The notes beneath the pieces were generated by a model. The model did not search any database. It saw nothing but the letters and a program-made list of their open reading frames with translations, and was not told the DNA's origin. From Candidatus Palauibacter soopunensis (GTDB lineage Bacteria; Gemmatimonadota; Gemmatimonadetes; Palauibacterales; Palauibacteraceae): DNA of 64,000 nt. The DNA lies in NCBI RefSeq assembly GCF_947581735.1, contig NZ_CANPVT010000022.1, forward strand, positions 1-64,000, in the 5' to 3' direction. Below, in pieces: positions 54,841-63,986 of this stretch (within the stretch, counting starts at the first letter, position 1; every line of letters starts with the position of its first letter). The position numbers and the translations under genes are program-made.

Positions 54841-55979
54841 GCCGGAGCTACGGCGCCGGCGAATGGGGCCGGAACCGGGTTAGGGTTTTCCCCGATCCAA
54901 AGACCGGCATCCTCCAGATCGAGTGGCGCGAGAACGGGCGCAGGCTCACCCGGTCGCTGGGGCACCGCGAATGGGTACGGGCGAAGAGGCAGGCGGACCA
55001 GTTCGCCGGCGGGTTTGTCGGCCCGGAGATCGGGAACAGGGTAACAACCGAACCCGAGCCGCTCACGCTGGGGACGCTCTTTGACATCTACGGTGAGGAG
55101 GTGACGCCCACCAAGGGCGAACGGGCCCGCCGGAGCGACAAGGTCGCGACGAGGATGTTCTTCCAGTTCTTCGGCGGGGACCGCGACCCGGCCACGCTAT
55201 CGCAGCGCGACTGGGACCGGTTCATTCGGGAGCGGCGGGCCGGCAGGATCGGACCGAGCGGGAAGCCCGTGGGCGACCGGACGATCGAATGGGACCTCAC
55301 GTTCCTGATCGCGGTCCTCAACTGGGCCGAAAGGTCCAGGGACGAGCGAGGCGACCTGCTGCTGGACAGGAACCCGCTCAAGGGCCTCAGGAAGCCCAGG
55401 GAGAAGAACCCCACCCGGGTCGTTCTCTCCGAGGCCGAGTACCAGGCGCTGCTGGGCGTGGCCCGAGGAGTCAACTGGCGGTTCCGCGTCGCGCTCGTGC
55501 TCGCGCACGAGACCGGACACCGGATCGGCGCGATCCGCCAGCTCAGGTGGTCGGATATCGACATCGAAGCCGGGGTGGTGCGGTGGCGCGCGAGGCACGA
55601 GAAGACGGGCTACGAACACACCACGCCGCTGACCGCCGAGGCGCTGGCTGCCTTGGAAGAGGCACGGCGGATGAGCCGGGGGATCGGGGACGCCCCGCTG
55701 ATCCCCGCGTCGAGGGACCCGTCGGTGAGCGTAAGCCGCTCTATGGCGCGCATCTGGTGGGAGCGGGCCGAGGTGGCCGCCGGACTGGAGCCCAAGCGGG
55801 GTCGTGGTTGGCACTCGCTCAGGCGCAAGTTCGCAACCGACCTCATGGACCTGCCGCTCAAGGTCTTGTGCGAACTCGGAGGCTGGAAGAACGCGCAAAC
55901 GGTGCTCAGGTGCTATCAGAGGGCCGATGAGGGACAGCTCAGGAAGGCGCTGGAGAGTCGGCGGAGGGTTCGCACCTGA
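54816..55979 (+). CDS. Tyrosine recombinase/integrase
   Basis: A 387-residue phage-type integrase. The N-terminal part has a RVFPDPKTG...WRENGRR arm-type domain and a core-binding SAM-like domain (about 85-190). Catalytic residues: Arg in ETGHRIGAIRQLRW near 235, Lys in HEKTGYEH near 265, HSLRRKF near 331, GGWKNAQTV near 355 and the nucleophile Tyr in LRCYQRAD near 366, so it appears active. GAGAGGA precedes the ATG. Last gene of the mobilizable element; chromosome-like genes resume 165 bp further. The attachment site should lie just downstream. Confidence 0.9.
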   Translation: MMARTKRSRRSYGAGEWGRNRVRVFPDPKTGILQIEWRENGRRLTRSLGHREWVRAKRQADQFAGGFVGPEIGNRVTTEPEPLTLGTLFDIYGEEVTPTKGERARRSDKVATRMFFQFFGGDRDPATLSQRDWDRFIRERRAGRIGPSGKPVGDRTIEWDLTFLIAVLNWAERSRDERGDLLLDRNPLKGLRKPREKNPTRVVLSEAEYQALLGVARGVNWRFRVALVLAHETGHRIGAIRQLRWSDIDIEAGVVRWRARHEKTGYEHTTPLTAEALAALEEARRMSRGIGDAPLIPASRDPSVSVSRSMARIWWERAEVAAGLEPKRGRGWHSLRRKFATDLMDLPLKVLCELGGWKNAQTVLRCYQRADEGQLRKALESRRRVRT

Positions 55980-56068
55980 GATCCCGATTAGCGGGAGTCA
56001 ATCGGCGGGAATCTGGGCCCGTCGAACCCCTAAACGAAGCGGCCACAACCACATCCGGAACCCAGCGC

Positions 56069-56083
56069 TCCCGCGGGAACGTC
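56069..56083 (+). repeat. Candidate right-border repeat
   Basis: TCCCGCGGGAACGTC lies 90 bp after the integrase stop. It shares 13 bases with the palindrome at 42520-42535 and CCGCGGGAACGTC with 10429-10441. It may be an attachment core or an operator for the dapB-type gene. Confidence 0.25.
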
Positions 56084-56144
56084 GGGACAACCGCCGTGGA
56101 GCCGCTATGCGGCGGCCATGGACTCGCAATTGGACGGAGCGAAG

Positions 56145-56948
56145 ATGAGCATTCGGGTCTGCGTGGGAGGGGCGACGGGGTGGACGGGCGAGAGCGTCGT
56201 GGCCGCCATCCTCGAATCGGACGAGTTCGAACTGACGGGCGCCGTGGCGCGGCGGGCCGCGGGACAGACAGTAGGGGACGTGCGGGGAGAGGCGGATGGT
56301 TCCCGCGTGCGGATGTCCGCCGACGTGGCGGAGGCGCTCGGCGAGCCGGCCGACGTCTACATCGACTACACGCACCCGAGCGCCGTCTACGCGAACATCA
56401 TGTGCGCGATCGAAGCGGGGGTCGCCGCGGTGGTCGGGACCTCGGGGCTCACGGGCCGGGAATACGGGGAGATCGACGAGGCGGCGCGCGCGGCGGGCGT
56501 CGGAGTGATCGCCGCGGGCAACTTCTCCATCACGGCCGCGCTGCTGAAGCACTTCTCCGGGATCGCGGCGCGCCACGTACCGCACTGGGAGATCGTCGAC
56601 ATGGCGTCGGCCGGAAAGCCCGACGCGCCGAGCGGCACCGCCCAGGAACTGGCCGAGTTCCTGGGGACGGTCGCGACGAACGAATACGCCCGGCCGGTCG
56701 AGGACACGCTGGGCTCACGGGAGGCGCGCGGGGCCACGATCGGGGGCGCGCAGGTCCATTCGCTGCGGCTCCCGAGCTATGTCATCTCCGTGGAATCCAT
56801 CTTCGGCCTTCCCGGAGAACGGCTCTCGATCCGGCACGACGCGGGGTCCAGCGCCGAACCCTACGTGGGCGGCACCCTGCTCGCCGCGAGCCTGGCGCCG
56901 GAGCGCGTGGGCCTCACGCAGGGACTCGACCGCCTGCTGTTCGAGTAG
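56145..56948 (+). CDS. dapB: 4-hydroxy-tetrahydrodipicolinate reductase-like protein
   Basis: A 267-residue NAD(P)H-dependent reductase of the DapB family (lysine/diaminopimelate synthesis). Dinucleotide-binding GGATGWTGESV near residue 8, DYTHPSAVYANIMCAIEAGV near 78, GTSGLTGREY near 103, and the family motif GKPDAPSGTAQEL near 165. The usual catalytic HH(R)HK before DAPSGT reads MASAGK, so the proton-donor histidines are absent, as in some DapB-like paralogues. The start at 56145 has GGAG upstream; an earlier ATG at 56118 is less likely. It may have a different imine substrate. Confidence 0.78.
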   Translation: MSIRVCVGGATGWTGESVVAAILESDEFELTGAVARRAAGQTVGDVRGEADGSRVRMSADVAEALGEPADVYIDYTHPSAVYANIMCAIEAGVAAVVGTSGLTGREYGEIDEAARAAGVGVIAAGNFSITAALLKHFSGIAARHVPHWEIVDMASAGKPDAPSGTAQELAEFLGTVATNEYARPVEDTLGSREARGATIGGAQVHSLRLPSYVISVESIFGLPGERLSIRHDAGSSAEPYVGGTLLAASLAPERVGLTQGLDRLLFE

Positions 56949-57080
56949 GCGCCCCGGCGAAAGTTCCACAACGGACCGCCGGAGTCGTGTGACCGTTGCC
57001 GTGTACGGGTCGTCTCAGTAGTCGTAGCGGGACATCTGCCCGAGTCCTGTCGAAGACGCGATCCCGGCAATGGAGGTTCG

Positions 57081-57479
57081 ATGAGGCGTACTTGTCTCGT
57101 GCTCGGCTCCGTGCTTCTCCTGAGCGGTTGTTCCACTCTTTTTGTGAGCAAGCCACCGCTGGGCGATGGGCCGTTACCAACCGGAACCTGCACAACGTCG
57201 GCCTTTGCGCCTTTCGTGGATGGGACCATGGCTGTCCTGTTCGGGGTCAGCGCTCTCGATATCGCCCTGACGGATTTCGAGGACGAGGATGCCCAGGATG
57301 CCCGTCCGTACGCGGTAGGGGCGTCGCTGGTTCTGGGTGGTGCGCTCGGCTTGTCCTCGTACCGGGGGTTCAAGTGGACGAGCGAATGCCGGGCTCGCCA
57401 GTCGATGAGCGAGGAGGCCATCGCCGACTATCTCCGCACTCTGTCACGCGAGGTGGCCGTCCACGACGATATCGGATAG
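57081..57479 (+). CDS. Small lipoprotein, unknown function
   Basis: A 132-residue protein with a lipoprotein signal (LVLGSVLLLSGCST). Two further hydrophobic stretches near 48-66 and 80-98 (PYAVGASLVLGGALGLSSY) could be membrane-embedded or packed helices. Two cysteines in the mature part (CTTSAF, TSEC). The N-terminal half resembles small inner-membrane lipoproteins seen near cell-envelope genes. No domain recognised. Confidence 0.65.
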   Translation: MRRTCLVLGSVLLLSGCSTLFVSKPPLGDGPLPTGTCTTSAFAPFVDGTMAVLFGVSALDIALTDFEDEDAQDARPYAVGASLVLGGALGLSSYRGFKWTSECRARQSMSEEAIADYLRTLSREVAVHDDIG

Positions 57480-57515
57480 TCCCGCCGGCGACCCGGCGTC
57501 GGCTCGTGACTGTCG

Positions 57516-58541
57516 TCAGCCCGCCGGGCGGTTGGCGACGATCGCGATTCGGGAGCCGTCGGGGCTCACGGCGAGACGGGAGATGCCCTCGACGCCGAGG
57601 TCCGAGAAGTCGGCGACCTCCGTCCAGTCCGAACCCTCCGACCAGGCGAACAGGCGCGAGTCGTCACCCATGAGGATCTCCCCCTCGGGCGTCCAGGCGT
57701 AGTCCTCGCGACCGGGGATCGTAAGCGTGATCCGCTCGCTGGTTCCGGCGGCCGGGTCGAAGCGTTCGATCCACCACTCTTCGTCCGTGACCTTCCGCAC
57801 GAAGGAGATCGCCTCCGTCCCCGGAATCCGGTGGATGGACCGGCCCGGACGCTCCGCCACGACGTCGATCTCGCCCGTCAGCGCGTCCCCGACCCGGAGG
57901 GTGGGCGGGCTGCCGAGGATGAACATCGCGACGACGTGTTCGTTGGCCCACGCGTGGTACCCCACGGGTTCGGCGGTCGCGAAGATCGGCCCGATCGATT
58001 CGCCGGAGAGGTCATAACGCCACAGGTATTGCTTCCCGCGGATCTCGTGGATCGCGGATAAGGCGTCCTGCCCCGGGATCTGCAGCGCCGAGAACTCGCT
58101 CGCCTCCTCCGTGGTCGTCAGTCGCTCGGAGGCGCCGGGCTCGGCCCCGGGCGCCGCCGCGAGCCGCATGATCTCCGTCTGCCGGCGGTCCAGCGCCGCC
58201 GTGTGGAGGATCGCCGACCCGTCGAGGAGGAAGCTGGGCTGGTTGTCGTACGCGTCGCGGTCGGTGGCCGGTCCCAGGTCGGCGATCGACAGCGCGCCAT
58301 CCTCGCGGACGAGGGTCCCCAGCCAGATGTCGGTCGAGGGAGCGCCCGCCGCCGTCGGCGTGTAGTCCGCCGGCGCCGGCCCGATCTCCGGCATCGGCCC
58401 GTCCGGTGGCGTCGCCGGGAAGGCGCCGGCCGCTTCGGAGCCACCAACTTCAGGGTCGCCCCCGTCATCCGGCGCGCAAGCGATCGCGGCCGAGAGCACA
58501 AACGCCAGAGTCGTCGTGGTTCGCAGAGTCATTCGTGCCAT
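57516..58541 (-). CDS. Propeller-like lipoprotein
   Basis: A 341-residue lipoprotein (signal FVLSAAIACAPDDGG) followed by a Pro/Ala-rich linker and propeller-type repeats: NQPSFLLDGSAILH, YLWRYDLSG, RVGDALTGEIDVV, TPEGEILMGDD and VSPDGSRIAIV. The pattern fits a TolB/WD40-type (PD40) sensor-like fold without an enzymatic domain. AGGAGG lies five bases before the ATG at 58541. Likely periplasmic; 24 bases separate it from the CocE-type gene upstream, with which it is probably co-transcribed. Confidence 0.7.
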   Translation of the reverse strand: MARMTLRTTTTLAFVLSAAIACAPDDGGDPEVGGSEAAGAFPATPPDGPMPEIGPAPADYTPTAAGAPSTDIWLGTLVREDGALSIADLGPATDRDAYDNQPSFLLDGSAILHTAALDRRQTEIMRLAAAPGAEPGASERLTTTEEASEFSALQIPGQDALSAIHEIRGKQYLWRYDLSGESIGPIFATAEPVGYHAWANEHVVAMFILGSPPTLRVGDALTGEIDVVAERPGRSIHRIPGTEAISFVRKVTDEEWWIERFDPAAGTSERITLTIPGREDYAWTPEGEILMGDDSRLFAWSEGSDWTEVADFSDLGVEGISRLAVSPDGSRIAIVANRPAG

Positions 58542-58565
58542 CCGTTCCTCCTGGGGGCGTTTCAA

Positions 58566-60533
58566 TCAGGGGTCTTCCGGCAGGACGCCGAGGATTACGC
58601 GTGAAGGATAATCGCCGGACCGATACACCGTCTGAGTGGCGGCCTGGTAGTCCCCCGGCAACGCGCGATACGTGTCCACGAACGTCTGCGGGTTCCGGTC
58701 GTACGCCGGGAACCACGAACTCTGGACGTGGACCATGAGCCGATGCCCGGCCTTGAACGTGTGGAATCGGTCGCGGAGGTCGATTTCGATCCTCGTCACC
58801 TCACCCGGCACCATCGGCTCCGGGTTCTCGAGGTCGTTCCGGAAGCGGCCGCGCATGATCTCGCCGGCCAGGTGCATCTGGTAGCCGCCCATCGGTACGT
58901 CGCAGTTCCCGCTCGGCGGTGCGTCCTCCGGATAGACATCGATCAGCTTCACGATCCAGTCGGAGTCCATCCCCGTCGTGGAGACGAAAATCTCGGCTCC
59001 GATCGGGCCGGCGATCGTGAGGTCCTCGGCCAGCGGTTCGGACTCGTAGACGAGGACGTCGGGACGCCCCGAGGCGAAGCGCTGGTCCTCCACCTTCCAC
59101 AGGTGACCGAGCGTCGTGCGCTCCTCGACGGAAAACGGCACCGGATTGGCAGGGTCGCTCAGGTATGAGTCGGCGTGCAGGTCCACGGCCGCCTCGGCCC
59201 CCGAGTCCGCGGTCCGCGTCGGCGGTTCGAAGCCCAGCGTGCCATTCGGACCCAGGTACAGGCTCACCGGGGTGACGTCCGCCGGCGGCCAGGCGTCGTA
59301 GGCGCGCCATTCGTTCGTCCCCGTCAGGAAGACGTGGGCCTCCGTCGCGTCCCAGGCGCCCTCGTCCTTCAGGTGATACTCGAAGAAGGGGAACTGGAAC
59401 TCGCGCTGGAAGTGGAGCGAGGTCTTCGTGTCGAAGGCGATGCAGCCGAGGAAGTCGCCGTCCATGCGCCGCCAGCCGCCGTGCAGCCAGGGGCCGACGA
59501 CGAGCGTGTTCTCGAGGCCGGGATTCTCCGCCTCGACGGTCCGGTAGATCGACATGGGGCCGTAGAAGTCCTCGGTGTCGAACCAGCCCGCCACGTTGAG
59601 CGTCGCGGGGCGGACGTCGTCCAGGTAGCGGAGGGCGTTCTGCCGCTGCCAGAACTCGTCGTAGTTGGGGTGCTCGATGAAGTCGCGCCACGCCGGCACG
59701 TCGCCGTGGAAGTAGAGTTCGTCCACCGTGGCGGCGGACCCGGCGTTGAGGAAGAAGTCGTAGCCGGAGGTCGTGCCGTAGTCGAAGCGGGCGCCGCGCG
59801 TGTCGGTGGGACCGTCGCGGCGGCGGGCGTTCCCGGACAGCCACGAGAAGGCGTACATGATCCGGAATGCCCCGTTATGGTGCCAGTCGTCGCCGATGAA
59901 CATGTCGGACGGCGAGGCCTGGGGCGACGACGCCACGAGTGCCGGGTGCGCGTCCACCATTCCCATGACCGTCTGCCAGCCGGGATAGGAGATCCCCCAC
60001 TGGCCCACGCGTCCGTTGTGGTTCTCGACGTTCGCGAGCAGCCACTCGATCGCGTCCCAGTTGTCCGTGATCTCGTCTGTATCGGTGGGACCGCGCGGCT
60101 CCGGAGCGGGGGCGCGGATGACCTCGAACTCTCCTTCCGACCGGAACTGCCCGCGCACGTCCTGGAAGGCGAAAATGTAGCCGGAAAGGTCGAACTCCCG
60201 TGACGGCCCGAGCGGGTTCCGATACTCGCCGGGCTCGTAGGGGCCGATGGAATACGGCGTGCGGAAGAGGAGGATGGGATATTCGCGCGAGCGGTCCCGC
60301 GGCTCGTAGACGAGCGTGTACAGTTCGATCCCGTCCCGCATCGCGACCATGTACTCGGACTTCTCGTAGTTCGCCGCGAGATACTCGTGGTGCGCCGCCG
60401 CCTCGGCTTCCGCTTCGGTCTGAACCGCCGTGGTTTGGGCGGGAGTCGGCGGCGGCGCATCGGCCGCGTCCTGCGGCGGCCCGCACGCGACCGCGAACAG
60501 CGCGACCGCCCAGAGCATGATCCGGGACCTCAT
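58566..60533 (-). CDS. CocE/NonD-type exported hydrolase (peptidase S15 family)
   Basis: A 655-residue lipoprotein (signal ending FAVACGPP). An alpha/beta hydrolase core carries the nucleophile GQWGISYPGWQ (Ser near 184), an acidic residue in AGWFDTEDFYG near 320 and His in VVGPWLHGGW near 351; the C-terminal jelly-roll (about 440-650) is typical of X-Pro dipeptidyl-peptidases and cocaine esterase. Cuts peptides or esters in the periplasm. Its ATG overlaps the stop of the upstream beta-lactamase-fold gene (ATGA), so they are coupled. Confidence 0.88.
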   Translation of the reverse strand: MRSRIMLWAVALFAVACGPPQDAADAPPPTPAQTTAVQTEAEAEAAAHHEYLAANYEKSEYMVAMRDGIELYTLVYEPRDRSREYPILLFRTPYSIGPYEPGEYRNPLGPSREFDLSGYIFAFQDVRGQFRSEGEFEVIRAPAPEPRGPTDTDEITDNWDAIEWLLANVENHNGRVGQWGISYPGWQTVMGMVDAHPALVASSPQASPSDMFIGDDWHHNGAFRIMYAFSWLSGNARRRDGPTDTRGARFDYGTTSGYDFFLNAGSAATVDELYFHGDVPAWRDFIEHPNYDEFWQRQNALRYLDDVRPATLNVAGWFDTEDFYGPMSIYRTVEAENPGLENTLVVGPWLHGGWRRMDGDFLGCIAFDTKTSLHFQREFQFPFFEYHLKDEGAWDATEAHVFLTGTNEWRAYDAWPPADVTPVSLYLGPNGTLGFEPPTRTADSGAEAAVDLHADSYLSDPANPVPFSVEERTTLGHLWKVEDQRFASGRPDVLVYESEPLAEDLTIAGPIGAEIFVSTTGMDSDWIVKLIDVYPEDAPPSGNCDVPMGGYQMHLAGEIMRGRFRNDLENPEPMVPGEVTRIEIDLRDRFHTFKAGHRLMVHVQSSWFPAYDRNPQTFVDTYRALPGDYQAATQTVYRSGDYPSRVILGVLPEDP

Positions 60534-62113
60534 CGGCGGTGCAGTTCCGCCCAGTGCGTGAGCGCGTTCCCCAGGCGCACGTTCGGGAGCGTGATGGCCG
60601 TCACCGAGCCGTTCAGCGTGTCGCCCCGGAGCCTGAGTTCGAGGGACAGCACGTAGTCGGTGCGGTTCGCGTCCTCGGTGCCGATGTCGCCCCTGAAGCC
60701 GCCCCGCAGGTACTCGCCGTCGAAGCGGGCGTTGTTGAGCAGCGTCCACAGGTCGTCGCCGAGTTGGACGTGGGCGCGTCCCCCGTCGTCGATGGCGAGC
60801 GCCAGACGGTGCGGCCCGAGGTGGGTGTCCACCTCGCCGACCCACTCCCCGGCAAGCTCCGGCATGGGCGCGAAGTCGATCAGCGGGGCGGCACCCTCCC
60901 CGGCCTCCTCGAGGATCCCCTCGCGTTCCAGCCGGTGAGGGTCCGGCACCTCCGGCGGCGTCGGCTTCGGTACGGCGTCCGGGAACAGCGTATGCCAGAG
61001 GAGGTTCGAGATGTAGCCGGTGAGGGGCGTCGCGGAATTGGAGAGGACGACGACGGCGGCGTTCTCCTCCGGGGCGATCGCGAGTTCCGTGCGGACGCCG
61101 CCCATCCCGCCGCCGTGGCGCTGCAGCCGGAGGCCGCCCGGAAGTTCCCGCAGCGACCAGCCGATGCCGTATGCGGCGGCGGGACCGCTGCTCCCGCCCG
61201 GCTGCCGCATGCGCTCGATCGCCGCGTCGGAGATGATCCTCCGCTGATGGTCGAGGTCGTGGCCGAGGTGGAACATTCCGAAGCGGACGAGGTCGTACGC
61301 GCTGCTGAACACGGCGGAGCCGCCGGGGTGGTCGAAGTCGTAGAACGGGATCGGACTCTGGTCCGTCGCGTACCGCGTCGCCGTGAATTCCTCGAGCCCC
61401 GGGCCGATGTCGACCGAGGTCCGGGTGAGGCCCAGCGGCTGAAACACCTCGTCCCGCATAAAATCCATGTACGACTGTCCCGAGACGCGCTCGATGATGT
61501 AATCGAGGATCCCGTAGCCGAGGTTCGAGTAATTCCAGCGTTCGTCCGGCGCCGTCACGAGGTTGGCGTAGCGCCGGATCGTCTCGTCCATGTGCGGGCG
61601 GCGGTACGGTTCGTCCTCATAGAAGAACTGGTAGTGGAGGGGGAGTCCCGCCGTGTGGCTCGCCACGCGCCGCACCGTGGCGCGCGCCGCATCCCAGGCC
61701 CTCCCGTCGATCTTCGCCGGGCCCAGGTAGTCGTTGGCCGGCGCGTCGAGGTCGACGAAGCCCCGTTCCACGAGGATCATGAGGCCGGTGGCCGTGATCG
61801 GCTTCGAGATCGAGGCGAGGGAATACATCGTGTGTTCCGTGGCCGGGATCCGCCGCTCGCGGTCCGCCCATCCGAACCCCTCCTCCCACACGACCTCCCC
61901 GCCCCGCGCGACGGCGACGGCCATGGATGGCTGGTCCCAGGCCACGAGCGCGCGCCGAATCTCGTCACGGACGGACGCGAAGTCCGGGGCGGCCTGTCCG
62001 CGCACCTCGGCCGCGCCGAGGGACACCACGACAAGTGGGACGCCGATCCGCATGAGGCGGGACCGCAGCGCACGAGGCCGTATGACGCCGGGACGTGTGA
62101 CGGTGGCCCTCAT
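60530..62113 (-). CDS. Serine hydrolase, class C beta-lactamase fold
   Basis: A 527-residue exported protein of the beta-lactamase/D-aminopeptidase/esterase EstB family. Catalytic marks: SLASISKP (SxxK) near residue 100, YSNLGYG (YxN) near 190 and HGGGMGG near 335. A C-terminal beta domain of about 150 residues follows (GEWVGEVDTHLGPH...), as in D-aminopeptidase-like or esterase relatives. Signal peptide VPLVVVSLGAAEVRGQ. The second ATG at 62113 has AAGGAG at good spacing; the first (62119) abuts it. Coupled to the CocE-type gene. More likely peptide or ester hydrolysis than antibiotic resistance. Confidence 0.85.
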   Translation of the reverse strand: MRATVTRPGVIRPRALRSRLMRIGVPLVVVSLGAAEVRGQAAPDFASVRDEIRRALVAWDQPSMAVAVARGGEVVWEEGFGWADRERRIPATEHTMYSLASISKPITATGLMILVERGFVDLDAPANDYLGPAKIDGRAWDAARATVRRVASHTAGLPLHYQFFYEDEPYRRPHMDETIRRYANLVTAPDERWNYSNLGYGILDYIIERVSGQSYMDFMRDEVFQPLGLTRTSVDIGPGLEEFTATRYATDQSPIPFYDFDHPGGSAVFSSAYDLVRFGMFHLGHDLDHQRRIISDAAIERMRQPGGSSGPAAAYGIGWSLRELPGGLRLQRHGGGMGGVRTELAIAPEENAAVVVLSNSATPLTGYISNLLWHTLFPDAVPKPTPPEVPDPHRLEREGILEEAGEGAAPLIDFAPMPELAGEWVGEVDTHLGPHRLALAIDDGGRAHVQLGDDLWTLLNNARFDGEYLRGGFRGDIGTEDANRTDYVLSLELRLRGDTLNGSVTAITLPNVRLGNALTHWAELHRR

Positions 62114-62309
62114 CCTCATCTCCTTCGGGCATGGGTGACCTCGGACGGTGGAGCGGGACGCGGGCGGGCGTCAATGGGGCCGAAGGGGGGGCTGCGGCGG
62201 GCGGACTCATTGACCGTTGGACGAAGCGGCGTCCATGATGCGTCCATCGCGGAGCCGGGCCGGGCGTTTCCGCGGCGCGGCGGAGCCTCGAGACCGGAAG
62301 GAAGGAACC

Positions 62310-63986
62310 ATGTCCGAGATGGATCGGCGCACTTTCCTGCAGGCCGGCGCGGCGGCCGGCGCCTTGCTCTCCTTCGGCGGCTGCGCGCCCCGGGACGACG
62401 CCCCCGGCTCCGGGTCCGGAGGGTCGGGGGATGAGACCTCGGCGGCCGACATCCCGGACTTCGCGCTCGAGGAGATCACGATCGACGAGGTCCACGCGGG
62501 GATGCGGTCGGGTGAATACACCTGCCGGTTGATCACGGAGATGTACCTCGAGCGGATCGAGGCGCTGAACCGGCAAGGGCCGCGGCTGTTCGCGGTGCTC
62601 GAGACGAATCCGGACGCACTCGAGATCGCCGACGAACTCGACCGCGAGTTCCAGGCCTCGGGCCCCAGGGGGCCGCTGCACGGGATCCCGCTGCTGCTCA
62701 AGGACAACGTCGATACCGCGGACGGGATGACGACGACGGCCGGGTCGACGGCGCTCCTCGGGTCCATCGCGCCGCAGGATTCGTTCGTGGCGGCGGGGCT
62801 GCGCTCGGCCGGGGCGCTGCTGCTCGGCAAGGCGAACATGAGCGAGTGGGCGGGCTGGAAGTCGTTCGAGTTCGGGGCCTCGGGCTGGAGCGGCCGCGGG
62901 TGGGACGGCGGCCGGGGCGGCTTCTGCAGGAACCCCTACGCGCTCGACCGCACGCCGGGCGGGTCGAGTTCCGGGTCCGGATCGGCGGCCGCGGCCAACC
63001 TCGCGGTCGCGACGATCGGCTCCGAGACCGATGGCTCGATCGTCGGCCCGTCGTCGCGCAACTGCCTCGTCGGAATCAAGCCCACGATCGGCCTCCACAG
63101 CCGGGGCGGGGTCATCCCCATCGCCCACAGCCAGGACAGCACCGGCCCCATGGCCCGCACCGTGCGCGACGCCGCGATCATGCTCGGCACCATGGTCGGC
63201 GTCGACCCCCGCGACCCGCTGACCGCCGCGAGCGCGGGCAACTTCCTGACCGACTACACCGGCGCGCTCGACCCGGCCGGCCTCGAGGGCGCCCGCGTCG
63301 GCGTCCTGCGCGAGTACGCCGGCTTCGACAGCCGCGTCGACGCCCTGTTCGAGGAGGCCCTCGACGTCATGCGGGCGGAGGGCGCGACCGTCGTCGACCC
63401 CGTCACGCTCCCGGAGGAACTCCGGTTCGGCAACGAGTACGAGATGGAGGTGCTGTACCACGAGTTCAAGGCGGATCTCAACGCGTATCTCGCGTCGCTG
63501 GGGCCGGACGCCCCGATCAAGTCGCTGGCCGAACTCATCGAGTACAACGAGGCGAACCACGACCTCGAACTCGCCCTCTACGGGCAGGAACTGCACGTGC
63601 GCTCGCAGGAACGCGGGCCGCTCACCGACCAGCGGTACCTCGACGCGCTGGCGACGAGCCATCGGCTCTCCCGCGACGAAGGGATCGACCGCGCGATGGA
63701 TGAGCACGGGCTGGACGCGCTCGTCGGGATCACGGCGGGGATCCCCGCCATGCAGGATCCGCTCGATGCCTCCGGCGGGGGCGGGGGCGGGTGCTCCACG
63801 CCGCCGGCCATGGCCGCCTACCCCAACATGTCCGTCCCCATGGGGTTCATCCGGGGACTCCCGGTGGGGATGTCGCTCTGCGGCCGCGCGTGGAGCGAGA
63901 TGACGCTCATCCGTCTCGCGTACGCCTTCGAGCAGGCGACGAACGTCCGCCGGCCCCCGACGTTCCAGGCGACGGTCCGGGTCTGA
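62310..63986 (+). CDS. Tat-exported amidase, amidase-signature family
   Basis: A 558-residue amidase with a Tat signal that also has a lipobox-like Cys (DRRTFLQAGAAAGALLSFGGC). Ser-cisSer-Lys: LLLKDNVDT (Lys near 131), PGGSSSGSGSAAAANL near 215, and SETDGSIV near 240. It matches glutamyl-tRNA amidotransferase-A-like/6-aminohexanoate-type amidases in layout but is exported, so a scavenging role is likely. A Gly-rich run (DASGGGGGGCSTPP) near residue 490 is odd. Start: ATG at 62310 preceded by GAAGGA. Paralogous in motif order to 34011-35777. The last 14 bases of the window hold nothing. Confidence 0.88.
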   Translation: MSEMDRRTFLQAGAAAGALLSFGGCAPRDDAPGSGSGGSGDETSAADIPDFALEEITIDEVHAGMRSGEYTCRLITEMYLERIEALNRQGPRLFAVLETNPDALEIADELDREFQASGPRGPLHGIPLLLKDNVDTADGMTTTAGSTALLGSIAPQDSFVAAGLRSAGALLLGKANMSEWAGWKSFEFGASGWSGRGWDGGRGGFCRNPYALDRTPGGSSSGSGSAAAANLAVATIGSETDGSIVGPSSRNCLVGIKPTIGLHSRGGVIPIAHSQDSTGPMARTVRDAAIMLGTMVGVDPRDPLTAASAGNFLTDYTGALDPAGLEGARVGVLREYAGFDSRVDALFEEALDVMRAEGATVVDPVTLPEELRFGNEYEMEVLYHEFKADLNAYLASLGPDAPIKSLAELIEYNEANHDLELALYGQELHVRSQERGPLTDQRYLDALATSHRLSRDEGIDRAMDEHGLDALVGITAGIPAMQDPLDASGGGGGGCSTPPAMAAYPNMSVPMGFIRGLPVGMSLCGRAWSEMTLIRLAYAFEQATNVRRPPTFQATVRV

